Origin: Rhizobium sp. L1K21
Lineage (GTDB): Bacteria > Pseudomonadota > Alphaproteobacteria > Rhizobiales > Rhizobiaceae
DNA: 64,000 bases
Direction of reading: 5' to 3'
Assembly (NCBI RefSeq): GCF_024055895.1
Contig: NZ_JAMXLE010000003.1
Location: 372,001 to 436,000 of the forward strand
The notes beneath the pieces are model-generated. The model did no database searches and was not told where the DNA came from. It saw only the letters and a program-made list of their open reading frames with translations. The stretch's first letter is position 1. Each line of letters starts with the position of its first letter. The translations under genes and the position numbers were made by a program. Of the stretch, positions 26,591 to 34,690 are shown one piece after another.

Positions 26591-27831
26591 GACGCGGTTT
26601 TTCCTGCAGGCACCAAGCCTTCGGCAACCCAGGCGTCGAATTTGTCCAACACGGCGTCGCAGAACGCAGCATCATTAATATGGCAGTCCAATACGGTCAT
26701 ATCCACTCGGCCCTGCATTACCCTCTCAAACTCTGATGTAAAGGCTTCAAGTCCCTCTGGGTCGTATGCCGATTCTCCAGGTCGGTCCCATTCTTCAATG
26801 CCGCCCTTCGGTAAGATGAAATGGGTGGGCCCCTTCGCCGATGCGAGACTGTCTGCGATGGCTTGGGCAAGTTGCTTACGCTCATCACCGTTGAATGCGA
26901 CGTTTTTGATAAGCCGATTGTGCTGATGGAAAGGGCGATCCTTGAACCTGTCGGGAATCTCTTGCCAGCCTGCCAGATCAAGAATATCCGCCGCTCCCGG
27001 TGCGACGATTTGTGGTGTACCGCTACTCCCGGCTCCTGACAGTCGATCCGCACCCGCGCTTACCAATGAGCCATACTGGACATTGACAAATTCCTGCAAC
27101 GAGAAGTCCATGACACAGGCGAACACGCCATCTGATGCAAGTCTCTCAAAAGCCATGCCACCCATGCCGGTTGTATGAAAAACGGCAACATCATATCCGC
27201 GTTTTACCAACTCGGGATGGAGGCGTTTCATATATTTCAGACATGAAGAACCAAGCGATGTCATGCCGATAACCGGACGGTCGAAAGAAGGCTTTTCTAC
27301 TGCCCGTGCGGCTCCGAGTACTGCCCCCGCTGCCTGGCTCAATGATGATTTGCATAAGGGATTGAGACCATAGAGGCCTCCCGCCCAGAGAATGAACTGG
27401 ACATCTGCGGCCATGCGTTCAGCGGCAATCAACGGAGAACCGGCGACAGTTGACACAAGATACTTCGGAACGCCAACCGGCAGTGCCTGCGAGCAATCAA
27501 GTCCAAGGTCTGTGCCCATCGTGCCGCCCAGCGCTATCATGCCATCGAAACGTCCTTCGTCGTAAAGTCGGCGAGTGAGCAAAGCGGCTCCAGCGCTCAT
27601 CTTTTCGAAAGCCTCTCCTTCTTCTCCCAGCGCGATCAATTCGGCAATGGTTGTTCCTGCCGCCTGCGCAACATCATGCTTACTGATTGCCACAGGAATG
27701 GCGGCATTTCCGAGAATACTGACATCCATGGCAAGGACTGCGCCGCCTTGTAATTCTATCCGCTCGATCAGGTATCCGAGTTCGTCTGCTTTGGTATCGA
27801 AGGTGCCAATAACCAAAATCGTCTTTTTCAT
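26587..27831 (-). CDS. Tm-1-like ATP-binding/UPF0261 family protein
   Basis: A 414-residue protein with the family opening ILVIGTFDTKADEL, then ALGGTMGTDLGL, MTSLGSS, HTTGMGGMAFERL and PGAADILDLAGW. Members resemble the N-terminal ATP-binding half of the tomato Tm-1 protein, and many occur in catabolic operons with unknown reaction. The open frame extends to 27951, but the ATG at 27831 with GGGGGAACC just before it starts the conserved region. Coupled to the SDR by ATGA overlap and 17 nt after the kinase gene. Function cannot be named more exactly. Confidence 0.85.
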   Translation of the reverse strand: MKKTILVIGTFDTKADELGYLIERIELQGGAVLAMDVSILGNAAIPVAISKHDVAQAAGTTIAELIALGEEGEAFEKMSAGAALLTRRLYDEGRFDGMIALGGTMGTDLGLDCSQALPVGVPKYLVSTVAGSPLIAAERMAADVQFILWAGGLYGLNPLCKSSLSQAAGAVLGAARAVEKPSFDRPVIGMTSLGSSCLKYMKRLHPELVKRGYDVAVFHTTGMGGMAFERLASDGVFACVMDFSLQEFVNVQYGSLVSAGADRLSGAGSSGTPQIVAPGAADILDLAGWQEIPDRFKDRPFHQHNRLIKNVAFNGDERKQLAQAIADSLASAKGPTHFILPKGGIEEWDRPGESAYDPEGLEAFTSEFERVMQGRVDMTVLDCHINDAAFCDAVLDKFDAWVAEGLVPAGKTAS

Positions 27832-27848
27832 GGTTCCCCCATCTGGAT

Positions 27849-28787
27849 TCAGCGCATATTGAAAAAAGATATGCAGAGGTTTTTTGCTTCTGAGACGAAA
27901 CGTTCGTTGCGCAATTCCCCTCCTGTCTCGTGAATGCGTGGCACGATCCAACCGACATAGGTTAATGCGCGCATGGTGATGAAGACATCAAGCCCCTCGA
28001 TGTTCAGGGCGCGTCGGTTGAGGTAACCCTCAATGAGCGCTGATTTAAGCTCGGAGTAATCAGGCTCTGCCATGTTTTTCGACAAAACGGTTGCGATGTC
28101 GAACAGTCGATAACCGAAACCGCCGTCATCAAAATCGATTATCTTGATAGTCTTTCCATCAAGAAGAACGTTTTCGCGAACCAGATCAGCGTGGATTAAC
28201 CCATAATCCAGGCCGGACGAAAGCTCTGCTATCCGGTCTCTAGCAACACTGCGGAATTGAACGAACAACTCACGTGTATCCTTTGGTAGAGTCGGATTGT
28301 CCCAAAAGCGCCCCCATAATGGAGATTCGCCAAGCAGTCCTTCCAAATCCCAATCGCACCTATGGAATCCATCTGGCCGTTGCCATTCGTCACAGGCGGC
28401 ATGCATCTTGGCCATTTCGGCCCCAAGGGCATAAAAAGTATCGCTCCGATTATGGAGCTCCAACGGATGCCGACTCTTGCCCAAAGGTTTTCCAGGCAGC
28501 CAGCTAACCATATCGACATAAAATGAATCGATGCACTCAAGGAAGCGCCCGTTGCGCGATGGCAGCGGCAATGGCACGTGAAGGCCGGACTTTTCCATAG
28601 CGTCAAGCCACTGGAGCTCAGAATTGAGTTCGCTCATCTCCCGATAGCCAGGCCGCTTGATCCGGAGCGCAAAATCACCTTGAGAAGTACGCACCCGATA
28701 AACGCGGTTCTCGCGGCCTGCGACAAACTCGCAGTCGTTGCCCGTCACGCCCCAAAGCGCCAGCGCCGCCTCTACAAGATCACTCAT
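27849..28787 (-). CDS. APH-family kinase, hydroxylysine/amino-alcohol kinase-like
   Basis: A 312-residue aminoglycoside-phosphotransferase-fold kinase. The catalytic loop H199-A-D201-LVRE-N206 and metal motif IIDFDDGG (Asp218) are intact, in contrast to the fused version at 3588. It overlaps the aminotransferase by 4 bp, so the two are made together. In animals the pair of a hydroxylysine kinase and an aminotransferase-fold phospholyase phosphorylates 5-hydroxylysine and then eliminates phosphate and ammonia to yield an aldehyde. The same logic is inferred here, for hydroxylysine or another amino alcohol. Confidence 0.8.
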   Translation of the reverse strand: MSDLVEAALALWGVTGNDCEFVAGRENRVYRVRTSQGDFALRIKRPGYREMSELNSELQWLDAMEKSGLHVPLPLPSRNGRFLECIDSFYVDMVSWLPGKPLGKSRHPLELHNRSDTFYALGAEMAKMHAACDEWQRPDGFHRCDWDLEGLLGESPLWGRFWDNPTLPKDTRELFVQFRSVARDRIAELSSGLDYGLIHADLVRENVLLDGKTIKIIDFDDGGFGYRLFDIATVLSKNMAEPDYSELKSALIEGYLNRRALNIEGLDVFITMRALTYVGWIVPRIHETGGELRNERFVSEAKNLCISFFNMR

Positions 28788-30061
28788 ATTGACTTCACAG
28801 CCTCGCCGATGACCTCATCGAGAGCAGTAATCAAAAGATCCAGATGTTCTTCAGCAAACGGCATCGGTGGCCGAATCTTCAATGTATTCTTGTGCCGGCC
28901 TAATTTGGAAAGGATGAAGCCACGGTGCCGCATCTTATTGACGACACGGTCCGTGAAGGACACGGCCGGTTCCTTACTGTCATGATCAAGTACGAATTCA
29001 GCGCCGAAAACCATCCCAGACTGTCGGACATCGCCAATTACAGGATACTTTGCGGCCAGTTCCATCAAGCGATCGTATGCGAGTAACCCCATTTTGCGAG
29101 CATGATCCTGAAGCTGCTTCTCTTGTAGCTCTTCCAAAACGGCCATTGCGGCTGCACAGCTGACCGGATTTCCTCCAAAAGTGTTGAAGTAGCGGAATGA
29201 TTTGCGAAACCGCGCCATAATCTCTGCGCTGGTGACCAGTCCTGCAACAGGATGGCCATTGCCCATTGGTTTGCCCATCGTGACGATATCCGGGATAACT
29301 CCCTGCTTTTGATGTGCCCAAAAGTGTGTTCCGCAACGCCCGAAACCCGACTGTACTTCGTCACAGATGACAAGGCCGCCAGCGCGACGTGCAGCCTCGG
29401 CTGCCGGCTTTAGCCAGCCTTCCTTTTGTGTCGGAAATCCCTCGTTCAGGAAGAGTGGGCAGACAATCAGAGCAGCAAATCCAATCCCGCTTTGTTCCAG
29501 ATCGTCGATTGCTTCTTGCACTTTCGCTGCAAAATGCTGTCCGTCAGGATCGGAAATGCGAAGGCTGTCTGGAGCCTCAACGTGGCGCAGATATTGATCC
29601 AGGCCGAACCCGACTTCAGGAACATTGCTTTTTGAAAGGTGGCTCACCAGCGTAGTATTGCCGTGATAGGTGGCATCCGTTGCGATGATGCCGCGTTTTC
29701 CCGTCATGGCCTCAGCCATGCGAAGAGCGATGTCATTTGCTTCGGACCCTGTGCAGGTCAAAATCGCGGTTTTCAGTGGATCGTCAAAGGTCGCCGTCAG
29801 GCGTTCGACATAGTTGAGAATGCCTTCATGCAGATAGCGTGTATGCGTGTTCAGAGTGGAAGCCTGCTTGCAGATTGCTTCGACGACGCGCGGGTTGCAA
29901 TGACCGACATGCGGGACGTTGTTGTAGCAATCGAGATATTTACGCCCATCAGCGTCCCAAAGCCAAACACCTTCTCCGCGTACAATATGAACCGGTTCAT
30001 CGTAAAAGGTCGAGACGTTTGGGCCAAGGAGAGCGCGACGTCGAGCAACGAGGTCTTGCAT
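28784..30061 (-). CDS. Class III aminotransferase-fold enzyme (phospholyase-like)
   Basis: A 425-residue PLP enzyme with all main features: GSEAND (105-110), [16 protein letters not shown] with the pyridine-binding Asp234, and [11 protein letters not shown] with the PLP Lys264. The near neighbours in sequence space include ethanolamine-phosphate and phospho-hydroxylysine phospholyases (AGXT2L type), as shown by the shared MGNGHPVAG block and the adjacent kinase. It probably removes phosphate and ammonia from the phosphorylated amino alcohol; an ordinary transaminase remains possible. Its ATG overlaps the stop of TctA by one base. Confidence 0.82.
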   Translation of the reverse strand: MQDLVARRRALLGPNVSTFYDEPVHIVRGEGVWLWDADGRKYLDCYNNVPHVGHCNPRVVEAICKQASTLNTHTRYLHEGILNYVERLTATFDDPLKTAILTCTGSEANDIALRMAEAMTGKRGIIATDATYHGNTTLVSHLSKSNVPEVGFGLDQYLRHVEAPDSLRISDPDGQHFAAKVQEAIDDLEQSGIGFAALIVCPLFLNEGFPTQKEGWLKPAAEAARRAGGLVICDEVQSGFGRCGTHFWAHQKQGVIPDIVTMGKPMGNGHPVAGLVTSAEIMARFRKSFRYFNTFGGNPVSCAAAMAVLEELQEKQLQDHARKMGLLAYDRLMELAAKYPVIGDVRQSGMVFGAEFVLDHDSKEPAVSFTDRVVNKMRHRGFILSKLGRHKNTLKIRPPMPFAEEHLDLLITALDEVIGEAVKSI

Positions 30062-31551
30062 CAGCTTTTTTCTCCGGTCGTTTTTCTATCTTTTATGACG
30101 GTCCAGATTTGCGCTCCGAGGGCGAGAACGATCATTGAGAAAAGGATGAAGGCAATTGGGCGGTCAATGAAGTCCCATGGCACTCGTACGCGTGCCATTG
30201 CGGTTCTCAACCGGTCCTCCATCAATTTACCAAGGACAATGCCCAAAATGATGGGTGATGTGGGAAGGTCGAGCCGTTTAAGGATGAAGCCGAAAAATCC
30301 AAATGCTGATGCTATAGCAATATCTGTCAGCGAGTTGCGCAGTGTGTATATGCCAATCAGACTGAAGGTGAAGATCATAATACCCAAAAAGCGATCGGGA
30401 ATAAGCATCACTTTCATGAGTGTCTTGGTGGAAAAGAAGAGAAATGTCACCACAATGACGTTCAACAAGAACAGGCTGATATACAACGCGTAGATGAAGT
30501 CCAGATGCTGTGCAAAAAGTTGCGGACCGGGAATTACGTTATGAACGTAAAACACTGCCAACATCATGGCGGTCAGTTCCTCACCGGGAATTCCCAGTGC
30601 CAGAAGCGGAATCATGGCAGCAGCCGGAACAGAATTGTTCGCTGCTTCAGAGGCGACAATACCCTCAGGGTTCCCCTTGCCGAACAGTTCTGGCGTCTTG
30701 GAAGTACGTTGAGCATAGGCATAGGACATGAACTGCGACATGAACTCACCTACACCGGGGATCATGCCGCAGATAACACCAAGCGCAGACGCAACCGTTG
30801 CAATGCGTCTGAACACCCACAAATCACGCATTTGGGTGAAGAAGCCGATTTTTTCTACTTCAGGCAACTTTACCGGTTTGTCCTCACTCATAACCAGTAC
30901 GAGCGCTTGGCTGATGGCAAAAAGCCCCAAAACAACGACAATCAGGTCAATGCCGGATTGAAGCCATGTCTGGCCGAAAGTGAAGCGTTGCGAATATGCG
31001 GAAGGTTCAATGCCGATGGTCTGCAGAAATATACCAAGGCAGGCAAGAATTGCCGCAGGTAAAACCTGCCCGCGATGGGTGACAATCACGAGGACTATAC
31101 CGAGCAATGCCGCAAGGAAAATTTCGCGGGCACCGAACATTGGCGCAATCTTTGCGAGGACAGGCGCCAAAAGCAAAAGTGACACAATGGAAATGACCGC
31201 GCCGTAAAATGACGCCGAATAGGCCAGACTCAAGGCGCGCCGTGACTCTCCGCGTTTTGTCATCGGGTAACCGTCATAAGTGGTCAATGCATTCACGGGT
31301 GTGCCAGGTGTGTTGACCAGGATTGCCGGAATGGCGCCGCCAAACATGGATGAACCATAAATGCCCAGCAGCGCAGTCAGGCCAACGATTGGCTCGAGCG
31401 AAAAGGTGACCGGAAGGACGATTGCAATCGCCACGGCTGCACCAACACCTGGCATAGCGCCGACGAGAACCCCGCCAATCGAACCAATCAGAAGCGCAGC
31501 GATCACATCCCAGCGCGCCAGCATTTCTATACTTGAAAGAAGCGTGTCCAT
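30061..31551 (-). CDS. tctA: Tripartite tricarboxylate transporter large membrane subunit TctA
   Basis: A 496-residue protein with 11-12 hydrophobic segments. Signature blocks are GAMPGVGAAVAIAIVLPVTF, PGTPVNALTTYDGYPMTKRG, GMIPGVGEFMSQF and PAAAMIPLLALGIPGEE. The frame opens at 31617; the ATG at 31551 with GAGGTCGCC before it gives the expected family start. It forms the pore of a TTT symporter with TctB, fed by TctC. The imported compound should be the substrate of the kinase/aminotransferase pathway, although known TTT ligands are carboxylates. Confidence 0.93.
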   Translation of the reverse strand: MDTLLSSIEMLARWDVIAALLIGSIGGVLVGAMPGVGAAVAIAIVLPVTFSLEPIVGLTALLGIYGSSMFGGAIPAILVNTPGTPVNALTTYDGYPMTKRGESRRALSLAYSASFYGAVISIVSLLLLAPVLAKIAPMFGAREIFLAALLGIVLVIVTHRGQVLPAAILACLGIFLQTIGIEPSAYSQRFTFGQTWLQSGIDLIVVVLGLFAISQALVLVMSEDKPVKLPEVEKIGFFTQMRDLWVFRRIATVASALGVICGMIPGVGEFMSQFMSYAYAQRTSKTPELFGKGNPEGIVASEAANNSVPAAAMIPLLALGIPGEELTAMMLAVFYVHNVIPGPQLFAQHLDFIYALYISLFLLNVIVVTFLFFSTKTLMKVMLIPDRFLGIMIFTFSLIGIYTLRNSLTDIAIASAFGFFGFILKRLDLPTSPIILGIVLGKLMEDRLRTAMARVRVPWDFIDRPIAFILFSMIVLALGAQIWTVIKDRKTTGEKS

Positions 31552-31558
31552 GGCGACC

Positions 31559-32098
31559 TCAAAAATAGCGGAGAAGGAAATAGCGGAACGTATCAGGCGC
31601 GAATTCATAAATCGCACCGCCTGGGATCTTCACGTTCATCGCCGTTTTGAAAAACAGAACCACAAACACGCCGAAGAGTCCGGCAACCATAACTGAACGT
31701 CCGCGATATCCCAGACGAAGAGCCATTCCTGTGGTGAACAACACGGTCGCAATTAAATAGCCAAGGAGTGGTATGGCTGCGACATAGAGCATGTACCACC
31801 CGACAAACTCGAGCGACCGCATCCAGACAGTTGCCTCCTGCCAACGGCCAGGTGTACGGGTAATGCGCATTCGCGATAATGCGTTCAACAATCCAAACAG
31901 AACCACTCCGCCGAGTGATAACATCGGCCAAAAGCGAGGTTGCGCCGCAAAGCCCTTGCCCGGCAACCACGTTGTTTGCCAGGGCGCCAGTGCAAGCAAC
32001 GCCACGGCGACAAACATTGTAATGGTTACAAAAAGCATCTCTCCCGGCTTGCGGCTTTCTGGGAAAACATGCGGATGGTCATCTTCTTGATAGCTCAT
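31559..32098 (-). CDS. tctB: Tripartite tricarboxylate transporter small membrane subunit TctB
   Basis: A 179-residue protein with four hydrophobic segments, for example LFVTITMFVAVALLALAPW and FVGWYMLYVAAIPLLGYLIATVLF (described, partly overlapping). TctB proteins are poorly conserved and recognised by this topology and place between TctC and TctA. The frame opens at 32149; the ATG at 32098 has only a weak GAGAAG site but fits the family length. Seven bases separate it from TctA. Confidence 0.82.
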   Translation of the reverse strand: MSYQEDDHPHVFPESRKPGEMLFVTITMFVAVALLALAPWQTTWLPGKGFAAQPRFWPMLSLGGVVLFGLLNALSRMRITRTPGRWQEATVWMRSLEFVGWYMLYVAAIPLLGYLIATVLFTTGMALRLGYRGRSVMVAGLFGVFVVLFFKTAMNVKIPGGAIYEFAPDTFRYFLLRYF

Positions 32099-32249
32099 CT
32101 GGTCGGCTTCTCTCTCAAATTTGATCGCACCCGATTGCCGGCCGCGCAAAGCGCGATCGACGATCGGAATCCATGAAAAGTGCGGAGATACAGAATATCC
32201 GTGTCAGGTCCGCACGACAGCGCGGACCCCATCAATATGAGTGATTTGT

Positions 32250-33185
32250 TTATTGGCCGAGCAATTTGGAAACGCGTCCTATTGCCTCAACATCAGACTT
32301 GATACGTGCCGTGGCAGCATCAGCATCAGCCCAATAGACAATGGCGCCGGTCTTCTTGGCAAGCTCCAGAGCTCGTTCGGAAGACATGGTTTCCTTTGCC
32401 GAGGCGATGATTTTTTCGCGTACATCTTTCGGCGTGTCCTTGTGAACGAACAAGCCATTCCACAGCGAAATGTTCAATTCTGGCGCTATTGACTTCAGCG
32501 TTGGAGCCTCAGGAACGACGGCAATGGGCTCGTCTGTGATGGTTGCAAGAATTTTAACCTTGTCCAGGCAAGGAAGAAGCTGCTGGATCGTCGTGTTAAT
32601 CACGTCAAAATCGCCGGATGCGATCGAGTTGCAATCAAGAGCCGCAGCAGACGCTTCTCCACCCCATTCAAAGCCAAGCACTTTTGCGGCCGCAAACGTC
32701 GCCTGCGTAGGAAGCAGGAAGGCTCCAAAATGACCGAGAAGCTGTGGCTGCGTTTTGGAATATTCAGCAAGTTCAGCCATGTTGGAATATGGAGACTCGA
32801 TAGATGTGGCAACCACGAAGGGGTAGGTAAGGAAAATGCCGAGCGGCTCAAACGGATCCGGGTTCAGGCCTGGTACCCCGACTTCAGGTCCAACCACAGG
32901 GATATCGACGACAAAAGAGCCGATCGTGTATCCATCAGCTGGGGCCGAGGCGACTTCAGCAGCGCCAGGAAATGGACCGCCTTCTGAAGGCTTGTTTACA
33001 ACGGCAGCAGCAACCCCATACTTTTTCTCGAAATCTTCTGCAATCATGCGTGTGAGAACATCTTCGAGGTCGCCAGGAGGAAACGGCACTACGAAGCTGA
33101 CGGGGCGGTCCGGGTATTCCGCATGTGCCGGAGTGATGAAGCTGGCTGCGGCCAGCATGAGAAGCGCAATTTTTGATTTCAGCAT
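32250..33185 (-). CDS. tctC: Tripartite tricarboxylate transporter binding protein TctC
   Basis: A 311-residue periplasmic protein with a signal peptide cut after TPAHA. Family features are YPDRPVSFVVPFPPG near the mature N terminus, where the loop binds the ligand carboxylate, then VNKPSEGGPFPGAAEVA and SLWNGLFVHKDTP. It is the first gene of the minus-strand operon; the space of 151 bp before TctB may hold a stabilising element. The promoter region carries the 24-bp motif shared with the aldehyde dehydrogenase operon. Confidence 0.9.
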   Translation of the reverse strand: MLKSKIALLMLAAASFITPAHAEYPDRPVSFVVPFPPGDLEDVLTRMIAEDFEKKYGVAAAVVNKPSEGGPFPGAAEVASAPADGYTIGSFVVDIPVVGPEVGVPGLNPDPFEPLGIFLTYPFVVATSIESPYSNMAELAEYSKTQPQLLGHFGAFLLPTQATFAAAKVLGFEWGGEASAAALDCNSIASGDFDVINTTIQQLLPCLDKVKILATITDEPIAVVPEAPTLKSIAPELNISLWNGLFVHKDTPKDVREKIIASAKETMSSERALELAKKTGAIVYWADADAATARIKSDVEAIGRVSKLLGQ

Positions 33186-33206
33186 TGACTTTTCCCTCTG
33201 TGGTTC

Positions 33207-33230
33207 ATTATTATCACCATCGGTTTAAAG
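33207..33230 (-). promoter_or_regulatory. Probable IclR-type operator, tctC promoter copy
   Basis: Read on the minus strand this is TTTAAACCGATGGTGATAAT plus flanks. It matches the site at 34644-34667 at 19 of 24 positions by eye. It lies about 33 nt upstream of the tctC start, close to the expected -10/+1 zone, in the divergent region shared with the IclR regulator gene. Inferred binding site of that regulator. Confidence 0.55.
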
Positions 33231-33306
33231 ATAGCTCGCTGCTTACTTCTCGTCAACTAATTTCGAGGTGCGGCGCGCCTATTCTACGTCAGGATTGAAA
33301 ACATAC

Positions 33307-34104
33307 ATGTCGACAACAGTTGCCAAAGCCCTGTCTCTTTTGAACTTTTTCTCGGAGGTGGAGCCGGAATTAGGATTGTCCGAACTTGCCCGCCGCTCGG
33401 GCTTAGATAAAGCCACTGTGCATCGGATGCTGGTTACGATGTGCGATCAAGGGCTTCTGGAACAGCGGGGTAATGCTCGCCTTTATAGACTGGGAGCTGG
33501 CGTTTTGCGTTTGGCGCGCATACGCGAAACGGCCTTCCCTATGACTTCGGTTTATCAGAATTCCATTGATGTTCTTTCATCAACAATTGGCGAGACCGCG
33601 CATGCATCTTTAATTTCAGGTCGGATACTCGCGACAATTGGCATTTCGGAAAGCAATAGGGGGAGCCGTGTCTCGCTTGTTGCGGGCGAGATATTGCCGA
33701 TGCACAGTACGGCATCCGGGCTGGCTTTTCTGGCCTATGCCAAGCCGGATTTTGTGGAGCGTGTTTTGAGTGAGCCATTGAAGGGGAAGACCGCGCGAAC
33801 GCTGACTGATCCAAATGTAATTCGTGCGCGGCTTCAGGAAATACGCCTGACTGGTTACGCCGAGGCGGACCAGACAAACGAAGACGATGTCTATGGCATT
33901 GCAGTTCCTGTTTTTGATGCGGACGGCGCTCCGGGGGGAGCTATTGCTGTTGCAACGCCCGCACATAGAATGACGAACGATTTGCGCACTAAGACCATTG
34001 CTGCCTTGTTCCGTGAAGTTGAGGCCGTAAGTAGCCAAATGGGTGGACACCCCCCGTCCGAATTTCTGCAGGCGGTTACCCGATTCACGCAATCTCGCGC
34101 CTAA
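33307..34104 (+). CDS. IclR family transcriptional regulator
   Basis: A 265-residue protein: N-terminal winged helix (VAKALSLLNFFSEVEPELGLSEL region, DKATVHRML) and C-terminal IclR effector domain (RVSLVAGEILPMHSTASG, GYAEADQTNEDDVYGIAVPVFD, GGAIAVATPAHR). A GTG at 33268 is also open, but the ATG at 33307 gives the common length. Divergent from tctC and followed, beyond a transposase remnant, by the aldehyde dehydrogenase operon. It is the natural controller of both operons through the repeated 24-bp motif. Confidence 0.9.
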   Translation: MSTTVAKALSLLNFFSEVEPELGLSELARRSGLDKATVHRMLVTMCDQGLLEQRGNARLYRLGAGVLRLARIRETAFPMTSVYQNSIDVLSSTIGETAHASLISGRILATIGISESNRGSRVSLVAGEILPMHSTASGLAFLAYAKPDFVERVLSEPLKGKTARTLTDPNVIRARLQEIRLTGYAEADQTNEDDVYGIAVPVFDADGAPGGAIAVATPAHRMTNDLRTKTIAALFREVEAVSSQMGGHPPSEFLQAVTRFTQSRA

Positions 34105-34177
34105 CCGAATAGCCGCGCTGACTCGCAATATCCAACAACGCGGATTGGGCAACGGACACGTGATAAACGCCTCCTTT

Positions 34178-34186
34178 GGGGGGGGG
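34178..34186. repeat. Homopolymer of nine G
   Basis: A run of nine G residues lies 74 nt after the IclR stop. It is outside any supported gene. It may be a slippage site or an assembly-sensitive position. Confidence 0.7.
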
Positions 34187-34294
34187 CACAGTCACTACAA
34201 ACATTGAACGTGTTTGTAAGCAAATCGCTGCCTTCTCTTCTTGGCTAGACAATTTACTCTCTCAAAGGGGTGCTTGATTGAAGGCGCACATGTT

Positions 34295-34317
34295 GTCGCG
34301 ACGATCCGCGTCGCGAC
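34295..34317. repeat. GC-rich inverted repeat
   Basis: GTCGCGACG and CGTCGCGAC form a perfect 9-bp stem around ATCCG. It lies between the IclR gene and the transposase remnant. It may be a terminator-like stem or part of the decayed mobile element. Confidence 0.5.
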
Positions 34318-34439
34318 CGTCAACGCTGGCCACTCATGCACGTCTGCAGTAGACGGCGCCGGCGGTGAAATCGAGCGCCCGCGCGAAGCTCAACGCAGCG
34401 GTAAGACCCTGACGCGCGGACAACCGGCACTGCGATCCA

Positions 34440-34603
34440 TCTCCAAGGTCGTAAACTCATACCGTCAGCGCAATCTGGTGGAGCGTTTCTACCGCAAACT
34501 TAAACAATTCAGAGGCACCGCAACACGATGTGACAACGGTCCCGCAAGCTTTCTCGCTGTCGTTAAACGCGCAGCAACGAGAATTTGGATCGGGTCGCTA
34601 TGA
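34440..34603 (+). pseudogene. IS5-family (IS427-like) transposase remnant
   Basis: The last about 50 codons read YRQRNLVERFYRKLKQFRG, ATRCDN and FLAVVKRAATRIWI, which match the conserved C-terminal end of IS5/IS427 transposases (NLVERFF-K-K-FRRIATRYDK, then FLA and A-IWL). The upstream open frame to 34241 does not continue this homology, so only the 3' fragment survives. It sits between the regulator and the aldehyde dehydrogenase operon, a past insertion followed by deletion. Confidence 0.7.
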
Positions 34604-34643
34604 GTTTGCAGCCCAGTTGACAGAAAATCTCGCATAGAACATT

Positions 34644-34667
34644 ATATAAACCGGTGGTGTAAATAAT
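34644..34667 (+). promoter_or_regulatory. Probable IclR-type operator, aldehyde dehydrogenase promoter copy
   Basis: The site reads TATAAACCGGTGGTGTAAAT with flanks and matches the minus-strand site at 33207-33230 at 19 of 24 positions. The centre lies about 35 nt before the ATG at 34691, the same distance as at tctC. A second TAAACCG follows at 34667-34673. Confidence 0.55.
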
Positions 34668-34690
34668 AAACCGTGACAGGTTGGGGATTC

